63,032 nt of DNA from CAYRAV01 sp964422365 (lineage in GTDB: Bacteria; Bacillota; Clostridia; Lachnospirales; Lachnospiraceae): the NCBI GenBank assembly GCA_964422365.1, contig CAYRAV010000013.1, positions 1 to 63,032 on the forward strand, in the 5' to 3' direction. How positions within the stretch are numbered: position 1 is the stretch's first letter; each line of letters opens with the position of its first letter. The position numbers and the translations under genes are program-made. Under the pieces are notes generated by a model. The model worked only from the letters and a program-made list of their open reading frames with translations. It made no database searches and had not been told where the DNA came from. Positions 54,170 to 62,646 of the stretch are shown here, piece by piece.

Positions 54170-54952
54170 ATGACAGAATTGGAAAAATATTATAATAAAT
54201 TTAATGAGGAAAAACGTCTTAATAGTAGACATGGAAGAGTGGAATACTTAACTTCTATGAAATACATTCATCAATATTTAGATGATATGGAAGAGCCTAA
54301 AGTGCTCGATGTTGGTGCTGGAACCGGAAGGTACTCAGTTCAATTAGCGAATGAGGGATATGATGTAACAGCAATAGAATTGGTAAAGTATAACCTGGGT
54401 ATTTTAAAAGCAAAAAGTAGTTCAGTGAAAGCTTATCAGGGAACTGCTTTAAATTTAAAAAGATTTAGCAACAATTCTTTTGATATGGTATTAGTATTTG
54501 GTCCAATGTACCATTTGTATACATTTGAAGAAAAATTAAAAGCATTACAAGAGTCAAAGAGAGTTACAAAGACAGGGGGGATTATTCTGGTTGCGTACTG
54601 CATGAATGAGTATAGTATATTAACCTATGGCTTTAAAGAAAATAATATAAAAGATTGTATAGAGAAAAAGAAGGTTACAGAAGATTTTCATGTACTGGCA
54701 AAACCAGAAGATTTGTACGATTATGTAAGGCTGGAAGATATTGACAGATTAGATAAAGCGGTAAACTTACAGAGGTTGAAAATCATTTCAGCAGATGGTC
54801 CGGCAAATTATATGCGTCCTGCTTTAAAAGCTATGGATGAAGAAACTTTTGAATTGTTCATGAAATATCATTTATGTACTTGTGAAAGAATGGATATGAT
54901 GGGGGCAGGTGCACATACAGTTGATATTTTAAAGAAAATAGAAGAAGCGTGA
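54170..54952 (+). CDS. Class I SAM-dependent methyltransferase
   Basis: 260 residues. SAM-binding motif I is VLDVGAGTGRYSVQLANEG (near 43-61), motif II has the acidic AIELV, motif post-II GTALNLKRFSNNSFDMVLVFG, and LVAYCMNEY follows the core. The C-terminal part is helical. Substrate unknown; similar small methyltransferases act on small molecules or rRNA. The ATG at 54170 follows a weak GGTTGGTG. It ends before repeats F and A. Confidence 0.85.
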   Translation: MTELEKYYNKFNEEKRLNSRHGRVEYLTSMKYIHQYLDDMEEPKVLDVGAGTGRYSVQLANEGYDVTAIELVKYNLGILKAKSSSVKAYQGTALNLKRFSNNSFDMVLVFGPMYHLYTFEEKLKALQESKRVTKTGGIILVAYCMNEYSILTYGFKENNIKDCIEKKKVTEDFHVLAKPEDLYDYVRLEDIDRLDKAVNLQRLKIISADGPANYMRPALKAMDEETFELFMKYHLCTCERMDMMGAGAHTVDILKKIEEA

Positions 54953-54963
54953 AAGAAAATGAA

Positions 54964-55030
54964 ACAATATGCAAACATATATTTTTATCTTTTGTGTCTG
55001 CATCTGTCAAATTTAAACGGACTTGTATTT
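54964..55030. repeat. Repeat family F, copy 2
   Basis: ATATGCAAACATATAT, TTTTGTGTCTGCATCTGTC and AAACGGACTTGT match copy 1 with scattered changes. It begins right after the methyltransferase stop, so the gene is flanked by two F copies. The short open frame 54949-55212 is within repeats and is not called. Confidence 0.45.
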
Positions 55031-55085
55031 CTATCTTTGGAAACAGCAGTCAATCAATAGATACAAATAATGAATATCAAATAAG

Positions 55086-55345
55086 AAAGAGCATGGTATA
55101 TGTTAGAGCGTGTTTGAAAATTCATTGCCACAATCTGAACGCTCCAATTTGTGTACCCATCCGGACATACCGAAATCCATGCCTATTCAGGCTGGCGGAC
55201 TTTGTTCAATAAGGTATGGATATTTGTTCCAAAATCATTCAATGCAGCCCGCTGCATCTCATGAATTTGGAACAATCCCCACAAATTGTGACGCACATCT
55301 TTTAACAAGCAATTTTCAAACACGCTCTAGGATACCATGCTCTTT
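55086..55345. terminator. 14-bp hairpin split by a family A element
   Basis: AAAGAGCATGGTAT (55086-55099) and ATACCATGCTCTTT (55332-55345) are perfectly complementary and lie between two convergent genes, as a bidirectional terminator would. They are separated by a 230-bp family A element, apparently inserted into the loop. Confidence 0.6.
55101..55330. repeat. Repeat family A, best-preserved long copy
   Basis: Both ends are complete: TTAGAGCGTGTTTGAAAATT and AATTTTCAAACACGCTCTA, each next to TA. The extra interior part GGCTGGCGGACTTTGTTCAA is shared with the copy at 56880. Confidence 0.8.
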
Positions 55346-55354
55346 ATGGAATAA

Positions 55355-56131
55355 TTAACGTATAGAAACATAAACTGAATTCTGCAAAGAACCACATGTT
55401 GCTGTGACAAGTACTGAACCACGGGATTTTGCATGTAATTTTCCGGTCTTTTTAGTAATAGAAGCAACTTTGGAATTGTTAACAGACCAAGTAACAGCTT
55501 TATTAATATTGTATCGCTTTATTTTGAATTGATATGTTTGCCCTGGTCTCATCAAAACAGTAGCCTGACGGAAAACAAGATATGCATTGATTACAGTTAC
55601 TTTTGTTTTCTTTTTATATTTTTTGCCATTTACAGAAATTTTAGTAACGATTGTTGTAGTTCCGGCTTTTTTTGCAGCCATTTTTCCATTAGAATTAATT
55701 TTTACAATGGATGGTTTTTTGGATGTAAAAGTTTTTTTGACTTTAGTAGAGTTATTTTTAACTGTGACTTTGAGCAGTTTTTTTTCATTTGGATAGAGGG
55801 AAGCTTTTTTAGGAACAGAAATAGATAAAGCAGCAGGTGTTGTCGGAGTGATAGAGGAACCAGATGCAGGAGTAGTGCTAATAGAGGAACCAGAGGTGAC
55901 ATTCGTGTCAATTGCAGCACCAGATGTGGTATTGGTGTCGATTGCAGAAGAACTGCCCGATATAGAATAAACTATAGTATTTGGAAGTATGTCAATATTT
56001 GCAGAGGAACAAGTGGGCATGTCCTTATCATAAGTGGCAAGGACTGTAACAGTATTGTTAGGAATATAGGCAACCGTACACACAGAAACCATGGCGGCAG
56101 CTAATAATTTTTTGAATTTAAAATAAAACAT
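55355..56131 (-). CDS. Secreted bacterial Ig-like (BIG_2) domain protein
   Basis: 258 residues. A signal peptide (FKKLLAAAMVSVCTVAYIPNNTVTVLA) is followed by a Ser/Thr-rich linker of four 10-residue repeats (pattern TSGxxIxTxx, such as TSGAAIDTNV and TSGSSISTTP), then two Ig-like folds with the BIG_2 patterns LYPNEKKLLKVTVKN, IVKINSNGKMAAKKAGTTTIVTK and WSVNNSKVASITKKTGKLHA. There is no LPXTG anchor. The ATG at 56131 follows AAAGGAAGG. Probably surface or matrix associated and highly basic. Confidence 0.82.
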   Translation of the reverse strand: MFYFKFKKLLAAAMVSVCTVAYIPNNTVTVLATYDKDMPTCSSANIDILPNTIVYSISGSSSAIDTNTTSGAAIDTNVTSGSSISTTPASGSSITPTTPAALSISVPKKASLYPNEKKLLKVTVKNNSTKVKKTFTSKKPSIVKINSNGKMAAKKAGTTTIVTKISVNGKKYKKKTKVTVINAYLVFRQATVLMRPGQTYQFKIKRYNINKAVTWSVNNSKVASITKKTGKLHAKSRGSVLVTATCGSLQNSVYVSIR

Positions 56132-56632
56132 ACTATCAACCTTCCTTTCATTAATTCTGGAAATATCGTGAAAAATAAAAATTTTCATGATTTTCACATA
56201 GTATCAATAATTGTAAGTTTTCATATAATAACGTGTAACATTATATCGATAAAAGGGGAGAAAGTCAAGAAAGTAGTGAAAAAGATTGAAAAACCGGCAG
56301 AATAGTAACCTAAAATATTACAATTTTTCTTTAATTTTCCAGAATATGTACTTTGAACAAAAAATCTGTTAATTAACAGTTAAATTACTTATTCTGGCTG
56401 TTTGATTTATAGAAAAAGTTGTGTAATCTGCCTTTAATAAACAAGATTGTATGTACAGAGTATTCAATTATTTGTATATGGTTAAACCATAACTAAAAAA
56501 TAAATAAAGCAGAAATATTTACAATGCTAAAAACTTGACGTATAATATATGTGGGACTCAATTTCGAAAGAAATAAGAAACCATGATAAAATTAAAATTT
56601 AGATTGAAAAACAAGGAAAGGTTGGAGAGCAT
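56132..56632. other. 501-nt intergenic region with promoter
   Basis: No gene seen. It contains palindromes CTGTTAATTAACAG (near 56367) and TATGGTTAAACCATAA (near 56477), and a likely promoter TTTACA (56518-56523), 17 nt, TATAAT (56541-56546) driving the small gene at 56633 with a leader of about 80 nt. Confidence 0.5.
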
Positions 56633-56860
56633 ATGAAAAGAATTGAATTATCACCATATGGAGTAAGAATTGTAAAAGAGGCATTTAGCGATTACAGTCT
56701 AACAGAACTGAAGTATATGTGTGTGGATCCAGATGGAGAAAACTATAAAGTGGGTTTTTCTGTAGTTGCGGGAAATCGTCTGAAATTAAATGATGGAACA
56801 GATACAGTTGTTATTTCAGGGAATAAGATGGCAGAGATTTTATTTCAACTGCTAGATTAG
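56633..56860 (+). CDS. Small conserved-looking protein (75 aa)
   Basis: 75 residues: MKRIELSPYGVRIVKEAF, then LKYMCVDPDGENYKVGFSVVAGNRL, ending NKMAEILFQLLD. No family recognised. A good ribosome site (GGTTGGAGAGC) and a promoter with a 17-nt spacer upstream support a real gene. It is probably soluble and mixed alpha/beta. It stands alone between repeats. Confidence 0.6.
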   Translation: MKRIELSPYGVRIVKEAFSDYSLTELKYMCVDPDGENYKVGFSVVAGNRLKLNDGTDTVVISGNKMAEILFQLLD

Positions 56861-56879
56861 AAGTTACATAATACTCCTG

Positions 56880-57050
56880 TCAAATGCTGCCACAATTTAT
56901 GTCATTTGGGCTGGCAGACTTTGTTCAATAAAGTATGGTGTTGGCCTAAATTCATTTCGTGCAGTCCGTTGCACCTCATGAATTTGGAACAAATTTTTCA
57001 CAAATTGTCATACTCATCTTGTAACAAGTAATTTTCAAACATGTCAGGTG
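56880..57050. repeat. Repeat family A, degraded copy
   Basis: Interior GGCTGGCAGACTTTGTTCAA, CACCTCATGAATTTGGAAC and right end GTAATTTTCAAACATG are clear; the left end is lost. Confidence 0.65.
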
Positions 57051-57086
57051 TATATGGAACTGTAATAAATTTAAAGAAGATATTGT

Positions 57087-57140
57087 AATAAAATGCTGTA
57101 GTATTAACAATCAAAATTGCGAATACCATAGCATTTTATT
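57087..57140. terminator. Inverted repeat, possible bidirectional terminator
   Basis: AATAAAATGCTGTAGTATT (57087-57105) and AATACCATAGCATTTTATT (57122-57140) pair over 16 of 19 positions, with A- and T-rich outer ends. Confidence 0.45.
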
Positions 57141-57258
57141 ATTTCTATAAGAAAGTCCGATGTCTGACATGAACAATTCTTGATAATATAGAAAGATTGC
57201 TTTCTATATGTATGTTTCGGTCAATCCATAACTTTTTTGTTAAAAATATATCTTTTGG

Positions 57259-57383
57259 TAAATAATACTTATTTGGTATACCTGGTTGGGCATACCATGG
57301 TTCATGTTCATTTGGGATGACAGACTTTATCTAATAATGGATACCATAATAGGTATACTCATACTGGAAAATAAGGTTGAATG
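57259..57383. repeat. Repeat family D, uninterrupted copy
   Basis: Aligns by eye with 10460-10523 plus 10703-10771, giving the empty-site version of the family A insertion there. The remainder of 56861-57514 shows no gene. Confidence 0.6.
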
Positions 57384-57514
57384 ACAAGAATGAACTGTAA
57401 TTTTTTGTTTAAAAAAACTAAAATGGGGGGTAGTGTTTTTAATCATTCTTTGATATAATAAGTAATGTTACGTAAAAATGTGTTAAGAGTATATAGATGC
57501 AAGGAGAATCGGTC

Positions 57515-58672
57515 ATGAAAGAAAAACAAAAGAAATCTGTTTTGAGCTATGATATAGAAGAATTAATAAAAAAAGGAGAGGATTTGGCGGAAAATACAGA
57601 AAAATCTGAAGATTCGGTAATATATGCATTAAGCTGCTATTCGGTGGAAGATTTAAAAGACATTGCAAAACAACATGGGCTGAAGGGGTATTCAAAGTTA
57701 AAGAAAAAGGAACTTATGAGTGCAGTGGTTGGCTGTATTTTGGATGAGAATATTGCAAAAGAGTATTTTATGAATGCTAAAGAAAGAGAATATGATTTTT
57801 TTGATAGATTGTACAGTGGGAAATTAGAAAATGAGACAATTGGTGCAGCACAGTATTTGTACTGGATAGATGGAGGTTATCTTTTTATTCAGGATGATGT
57901 GAATATCACGATATTAAAAGAGACAAAAGCACTATATAAAAAAATTAATACAAAAGCTTTTCAAAAAAAGAGAAAGAATTTTAGAATGGTTTCAGATTAT
58001 TTGCTGGCATGTAAAAATTTATATGGCATCTTTTCTATAGAGAAATTTTTAGAGATTTATAATGGACAGAATGAAGATAAGATAAATAAGAGAACTGTAT
58101 TTGATGTGTTTCAGTCAATGTCAGAGGGTAATGATGGTTTGATATTGCAAGATGATATTTTTATTGAAAGTTCCTTGATTGAGTATAAAGAATATGAGAC
58201 ACTGAAAAATCAACAAGGCGACAAACCTTTTTATATTCCAGAGCAAAAAGTGTTTCTACAATATGCAGATGATGCATATATGGAACATAATCCACAATTT
58301 GAAGTTTTAAAGAGATATCTTATAAGGAAGAAAAAAGTAGAGGAGAAATTTGCAGTTCAATTGTGCACAGTTATCCGGGAAGATTTTATTGTAGGTATTC
58401 CGTTGCAAGATGTGGTTGCACATTTTGATGAGGCAGAAATTACATGGACTAGTGAAAAGCAGTTTGATGAAATGCTGGAAATTTTGGTAAAATGCTATAA
58501 TAATACAAGAATGATAGGTAATCGTGGATACACCCCAAATGAAATCGCTGCGTTTCATCAAAGTGAGCCTGCAATGCAGCGCAATACATTACAGGGAGGC
58601 AGTAAAATATATCCAAATGACAAATGTCCATGTGGAAGCGGGAAAAAGTATAAACATTGTTGTGGAAAATAA
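57515..58672 (+). CDS. SEC-C zinc-motif protein with Rho_N/SAP-like region
   Basis: 385 residues. The N-terminal part has a SAP/Rho_N-like helical motif (YSVEDLKDIAKQHGLKGYSKLKKKELMSAVV, residues about 42-72), which often binds nucleic acid. A long unassigned middle follows. The C-terminus is a SEC-C zinc motif (NDKCPCGSGKKYKHCCGK), as on SecA and many stand-alone proteins. AAGGAG 10 nt upstream fixes the ATG at 57515. Function unknown; SEC-C plus Rho_N suggests RNA or ribosome contact. Confidence 0.8.
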   Translation: MKEKQKKSVLSYDIEELIKKGEDLAENTEKSEDSVIYALSCYSVEDLKDIAKQHGLKGYSKLKKKELMSAVVGCILDENIAKEYFMNAKEREYDFFDRLYSGKLENETIGAAQYLYWIDGGYLFIQDDVNITILKETKALYKKINTKAFQKKRKNFRMVSDYLLACKNLYGIFSIEKFLEIYNGQNEDKINKRTVFDVFQSMSEGNDGLILQDDIFIESSLIEYKEYETLKNQQGDKPFYIPEQKVFLQYADDAYMEHNPQFEVLKRYLIRKKKVEEKFAVQLCTVIREDFIVGIPLQDVVAHFDEAEITWTSEKQFDEMLEILVKCYNNTRMIGNRGYTPNEIAAFHQSEPAMQRNTLQGGSKIYPNDKCPCGSGKKYKHCCGK

Positions 58673-58883
58673 GACTGTTGCAGAAGGCAGATGGTGCAAT
58701 ATATCATTATGGTTTATTGCACCTTTGTCTGATGTACAGTCTTTTTGTATAAAATGCATGTTTTGGAAAATATATCCAGTTGTGCCATACTTTTATTTCC
58801 TATGAGAAAACAAATTGCTTTGTATGTGGCTGGCAAAGCAGAAATGCTTGTATTTCTATTGATAACTACCACAAGGGTTAAAA

Positions 58884-58981
58884 GGGGCTGCCACATTAAA
58901 ATCAAATGATACCATATATCGTTTATAGATAAAATATCAATAACTATATATAGTACCATTTTGACTTAATGCGACAGTCCC
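58884..58981. repeat. 98-bp long inverted repeat (MITE-like, family G)
   Basis: GGGGCTGCCACATTAA on the left and TTAATGCGACAGTCCC on the right start two arms that pair over about 28 of 36 positions. The ends resemble those of IS1182-type elements as I recall them. The rest of the 58673-59054 gap has no gene. Confidence 0.55.
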
Positions 58982-59054
58982 ATTTGACTTTTAAAGAAAG
59001 TATGGTAGAATTATTGAAAAGCGCATAAGATTTCACAAAGAAAAGGGGATGGGT

Positions 59055-59324
59055 ATGGCAGAAAAAGATTTTGAGGAAGCATTTGAGGAAGTGTATCGGA
59101 TCAATGCAGTTGGCAGAGGTGGCAGCACAGCACATCAAATATATGAAGATATTAGAACAATAAAAATGTTTTATTTAAAAAAAGTTATAGAAGAGTATTG
59201 TTTAGAGGAAAAGGAATATGACAGAGTTGAAATTGTTGAAGATTCAGAAAAATTAAAATATCAGGTTCTGTTGGATGGAAAAGAAGTATGGCAGTTTCGC
59301 ATAAAAATTAGAAATCAAAGATAA
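59055..59324 (+). CDS. Small hypothetical protein (89 aa)
   Basis: 89 residues, acidic N-terminus (AEKDFEEAFEEVYRINAVGRGG), then HQIYEDIRTIKMFYLKKVIEEY and a strand-rich end (YDRVEIVEDSEKLKYQVLLDGKEVW). Not recognised. GAAAAGGGGATGGGT precedes the ATG at 59055 and it ends 23 nt before the acetyltransferase gene, so the three genes 59055-60542 probably form one operon. Confidence 0.65.
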   Translation: MAEKDFEEAFEEVYRINAVGRGGSTAHQIYEDIRTIKMFYLKKVIEEYCLEEKEYDRVEIVEDSEKLKYQVLLDGKEVWQFRIKIRNQR

Positions 59325-59346
59325 GAAAGCAGCAGGTAGAAATAGT

Positions 59347-59778
59347 ATGAAAATAGTTTATCAAAAAGCAAGGAAAGAAGATGCACAAGTTCTTGCTAAA
59401 ATGACAGAAGAATTAGTAGGAAATAATTCCGATTTAAAAAAGCTGGAAGATACTTTAGAAATGCTTTTTGAAAAAGAAGAATATTATATAGTAACAGCGC
59501 ATTGTAATGGAAAAGTAGTTGGCATGAGTCAGGGAATCATCTGCCATGATATTTGCGAAGATTGTAGAAATTTTCTTGTAATTGAGAATGTATATGTTCA
59601 AGAAGAATACAGAGGACAGCATGTTGCAGAAGGAATTTTTGAAGAATTGGAAAATTGGGGCAGGACACATAATTGTTACTATGCAATTTTGGTTTCTGAA
59701 AATAAGAGGGAACGGGCACATAGCTTTTATCAAAAGATAGGATATAAAAAAGAAGGTGGATTTAGAAAATATTTATGA
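59347..59778 (+). CDS. GNAT-family N-acetyltransferase
   Basis: 143 residues: MKIVYQKARKEDAQVLAKM opening, VIENVYVQEEYRGQHVAEGIFEELENW giving motif A with the acetyl-CoA loop (Q/RxxGxA-type, here RGQHVA), and NKRERAHSFYQKIGYKK for motif B. Length is typical. Substrate unknown. The stop overlaps the SDR start by 4 nt (ATGA), indicating translational coupling. Confidence 0.88.
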   Translation: MKIVYQKARKEDAQVLAKMTEELVGNNSDLKKLEDTLEMLFEKEEYYIVTAHCNGKVVGMSQGIICHDICEDCRNFLVIENVYVQEEYRGQHVAEGIFEELENWGRTHNCYYAILVSENKRERAHSFYQKIGYKKEGGFRKYL

Positions 59779-60542
59779 ATACAGTATTTATTAGTGGAGC
59801 ATCTTCGGGAATCGGAGAGGCATTAGCAGAAGAATTTGCAAAACATAACTACCGATTGGTATTAACAGCAAGAAATAAGGACAAGTTGATACGGATAAAA
59901 AGGAATTTGGAAATAAAATACCAAGTCAGGGTAATTGTATTTGCCGCTGATATTTCAAAAAAAGAAGAGAGAATAGTATTGTGTGAAGAAATGAAGAAAA
60001 GAAGGCTTGTAATTGATGTGGCAGTAAACAATGCTGGAATTGGATTAAGTGGAAGTTTTTTAGAGCAATCGGAAGAAAAATTACAAGAAATGATGAGATT
60101 GAATATGGAAACACTTACAATGCTTACAAAATTTTTTTGGAAGGATATGAAAAAAAGAAGAAAAGGAAAAATCATTAATATAGCTTCTACAGGTGCTTAT
60201 CATCCAGGACCATATACAGCTGTATATTATGCAACAAAGGCATATGTACTTTCTTTTACAGAGGCGGCTGCAAGAGAGGGAAAACGTGACAATGTACAGA
60301 TAACAGCGGTCTGTCCTGGAGCTGTGAAGACACAGTTTGCAAAATGTGCAGGACGCAGAAATAATGCTTTAGCAGATACACCTCAAAAGGTAGCAGAACA
60401 CATCTATAAAAAAGCAGTAATCGGACAACAAAAAACTGTTTTCATTGGTCTAAAATATTGCATATGGATAAGATTCCCAAGAAGGATTGCATCGTTCTTA
60501 ATAGAGAGACAACAAAGAAGGTTATTGATAAATGATAACTAG
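59775..60542 (+). CDS. Short-chain dehydrogenase/reductase
   Basis: 255 residues with the NAD(P) loop GASSGIGEALA, the NNAGIG motif, the catalytic Ser in NIASTGAYHPGPYTAVYYATKAY (Ser about 138, Tyr-x-x-x-Lys at YYATK) and the PGAVKTQFA loop. It resembles DltE/YqjQ-type reductases. Substrate unknown. It is coupled to the acetyltransferase gene upstream, and a family A repeat begins at its stop codon. Confidence 0.9.
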   Translation: MNTVFISGASSGIGEALAEEFAKHNYRLVLTARNKDKLIRIKRNLEIKYQVRVIVFAADISKKEERIVLCEEMKKRRLVIDVAVNNAGIGLSGSFLEQSEEKLQEMMRLNMETLTMLTKFFWKDMKKRRKGKIINIASTGAYHPGPYTAVYYATKAYVLSFTEAAAREGKRDNVQITAVCPGAVKTQFAKCAGRRNNALADTPQKVAEHIYKKAVIGQQKTVFIGLKYCIWIRFPRRIASFLIERQQRRLLINDN

Positions 60543-60661
60543 AGCGTGTTTGAAAATTCATTGCTACAATCTGCATGTCCTGCTTTGCGTGTATATTTAC
60601 CCCAAATTCTCCACAGATTATGATGTACATCTTGTAAAAAGCAATTTCAGTTATGTTCTAT
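60541..60661. repeat. Repeat family A, short copy
   Basis: Left end TAGAGCGTGTTTGAAAATTC is intact and overlaps the SDR stop codon (AACTAGAGCG). The central palindrome is deleted, and the right end is worn (CAATTTCAGTTATGTTCTATG). Confidence 0.7.
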
Positions 60662-60751
60662 GTGGGAAGAAAACTACAGTGATTTGAGTTTTTTGAATGT
60701 TCTGGGAAATCGTTTCAGATAACAATTAAAGCAGGATAAGAGGTGGTTTTG

Positions 60752-60931
60752 GTGGAAAATAGTTTAGTAGAGGACAAAATAAGCGAAATATTTGACGAAA
60801 AAGCAAAAGAAAAAATTTTGGAAAGAAAAGTGACACCACAAAAAATAGTATGTCCTGAATGTGGAGGAATCACCATCGAAGGGTTAGATTTCTGCCATAA
60901 GTGCGGAGGTGTGGAGGTTACAGGAATATAA
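60752..60931 (+). CDS. Small zinc-ribbon protein (59 aa)
   Basis: 59 residues. A charged helical N-terminus (LVEDKISEIFDEKAKEKILERK) leads to a four-Cys ribbon (VCPECGGITIEGLDFCHKCGG). The GTG at 60752 is chosen because GAGGTG lies 6 nt upstream. It resembles the small zinc-ribbon proteins common in Clostridia; function unknown. Confidence 0.65.
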   Translation: MENSLVEDKISEIFDEKAKEKILERKVTPQKIVCPECGGITIEGLDFCHKCGGVEVTGI

Positions 60932-60957
60932 GAGTAAAATAAAAATAGAAAAAAGGA

Positions 60958-61021
60958 AAATAAGCAAACACATAGTATTACTTTTGATATCTGTACCTAC
61001 CAAATATAAGTGAGTTTATAA
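60958..61021. repeat. Repeat family F, copy 3
   Basis: AATAAGCAAACACATAGT, ATATCTGTACCTACCAAAT and AGTGAGTTTAT match copies 1 and 2. Like copy 2 it follows a gene end. Confidence 0.4.
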
Positions 61022-61090
61022 TTAAATAGACTGATTAGCAGGCCTAAGTTTGAGTGAGTATGGAATAAAGATGAACTAGGAGGAGATAAA

Positions 61091-62281
61091 ATGATTGCAA
61101 GAGGAATGTTGAAATATGTAGAAAATAGTTCTGTTATTAGAGCTATGTTTGAAGAAGGAAAGAAAATGGCTGCAATATATGGTGCAGAAAATGTTTATGA
61201 TTTTAGTTTGGGAAATCCCAGTGTAGAGCCGCCAAAAGCAGTAAAAGAAACAATTGTTTCTCTATTAGAAGAAGAAAAGCCTAATGTGTTACATGGATAT
61301 ATGAATAACTCAGGTTACGAAGAAGTAAGAACGGCTATTGCAGAATCTATTAATAAAAAGCATGATACTAATCTTAATGAAGATAATATTTTAATGACTG
61401 TTGGTGCAGCAGGAGGATTGAATGTAATTTTAAAAACGTTATTAGATCCAGAGGATGAAGTGATTGTATTTGCCCCCTTCTTTGGGGAATACGTGAATTA
61501 TGTAGCAAATTTTTCAGGAAAAGTGGTGATTGTACCAGCAAATACAGAAGATTTCCAGATTAATCTGGCCGCTTTTGCCAATTCCATTACATCAAAAACA
61601 AAAGCTGTAATTATAAATAATCCAAATAACCCTACAGGAGTAGTGTATTCTGAATATACCATTATGGCTTTGTCAGAAATTTTATATAAAAAACAGCATG
61701 AATATGGAACTTCTATTTACCTAATTTCAGATGAACCATATAGGGAATTGGTGTATGATGGAGTAGAAGTTCCATATCTTGTAAAGTATTATGACAATAC
61801 GATTATCGGTTATTCATATAGTAAGTCATTGTCCCTGCCAGGAGAGAGAATTGGCTATCTTGTGATGCCATCTTCGTTAGATGATTATAAAAATATTATT
61901 GCAGCTGCTAATGTGGCGAATCGGATTCTGGGTTTTGTCAATGCACCTTCTCTCATGCAGAAAGTTGTCGCACAATGCTTAAATGAAGAAGTGGATATAG
62001 AAGCCTATAATAAAAACAGAGAGTTATTGTATACAGAACTCACAAAATATGGATATGAATGTGTCAAGCCGCAAGGAGCATTTTACTTGTTTGTAAAAGC
62101 ATTAGAAGAAGATGACCATATTTTTGCAGAAAAGGCGAAAAAACATAATCTGCTTCTTGTTCCAGGAAGCTCATTCTATTGTAGTGGATATGTAAGAATT
62201 TCATATTGTGTGGATTATGATATGATGAAACGTTCCCTGCCAGCATTCAAGGCACTGGCACAGGAATATAAGAAAAATTAG
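61091..62281 (+). CDS. PLP-dependent aminotransferase (class I/II, aspartate aminotransferase type)
   Basis: 396 residues. VGAAGGLNVILKTLLDPEDEV binds the PLP phosphate, NNPNNPTGVVYS and ISDEPYRELVYD contain the ring Asn/Asp, and YSYSKSLSLPGERIGYLVMP contains the Schiff-base Lys. This subgroup, with FSLGNPSVEPP near the N-terminus, is common in Clostridia and transfers amino groups between amino acids and 2-oxo acids. AGGAGGAGATAAA precedes the ATG. Confidence 0.92.
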   Translation: MIARGMLKYVENSSVIRAMFEEGKKMAAIYGAENVYDFSLGNPSVEPPKAVKETIVSLLEEEKPNVLHGYMNNSGYEEVRTAIAESINKKHDTNLNEDNILMTVGAAGGLNVILKTLLDPEDEVIVFAPFFGEYVNYVANFSGKVVIVPANTEDFQINLAAFANSITSKTKAVIINNPNNPTGVVYSEYTIMALSEILYKKQHEYGTSIYLISDEPYRELVYDGVEVPYLVKYYDNTIIGYSYSKSLSLPGERIGYLVMPSSLDDYKNIIAAANVANRILGFVNAPSLMQKVVAQCLNEEVDIEAYNKNRELLYTELTKYGYECVKPQGAFYLFVKALEEDDHIFAEKAKKHNLLLVPGSSFYCSGYVRISYCVDYDMMKRSLPAFKALAQEYKKN

Positions 62282-62322
62282 CTTAATATTGACAAAATTT
62301 TTTAGGTTGTTTAGAGATGCTT

Positions 62323-62488
62323 TAGAGCGTGTTTGAAAATTTATTATCACAATCTGCACACCTTCATTTTGCACGGATATTAGGTCCAAATTCATTCAAT
62401 GCAGCCCGCTGCACCTCATGAAATTGGACCTAATATCCCACAAATTGTAACACACATCTTGAACAAGCAATTTTCAAACACGATCAAG
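62323..62488. repeat. Repeat family A copy
   Basis: TTAGAGCGTGTTTGAAAATT on the left; CAATTTTCAAACACGATCAAG on the right. The central arms GGTCCAAATTCATTCAATG and CATGAAATTGGACC are well kept. The rest of the 62282-62646 gap shows no gene. Confidence 0.8.
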
Positions 62489-62646
62489 GACGTTTCAGTA
62501 CAATATGTCTTGTGGGGATAAGTAAATTGAATGAGGAGCTGTCACAGAATAGCTTTTTATTTTAATTTATCTTTTGTCAAAATTCAAAGTTATTTCATGA
62601 CAACTTCTAAGTGGAAAAACAACAGAAAAGAGAGGAAAGAGGAAAG

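Noticed and set aside
54949..55358. Two short open frames (87 and 82 codons) after the methyltransferase gene
   Set aside because: Both translate repeats F and A; the same frames appear in other repeat copies.
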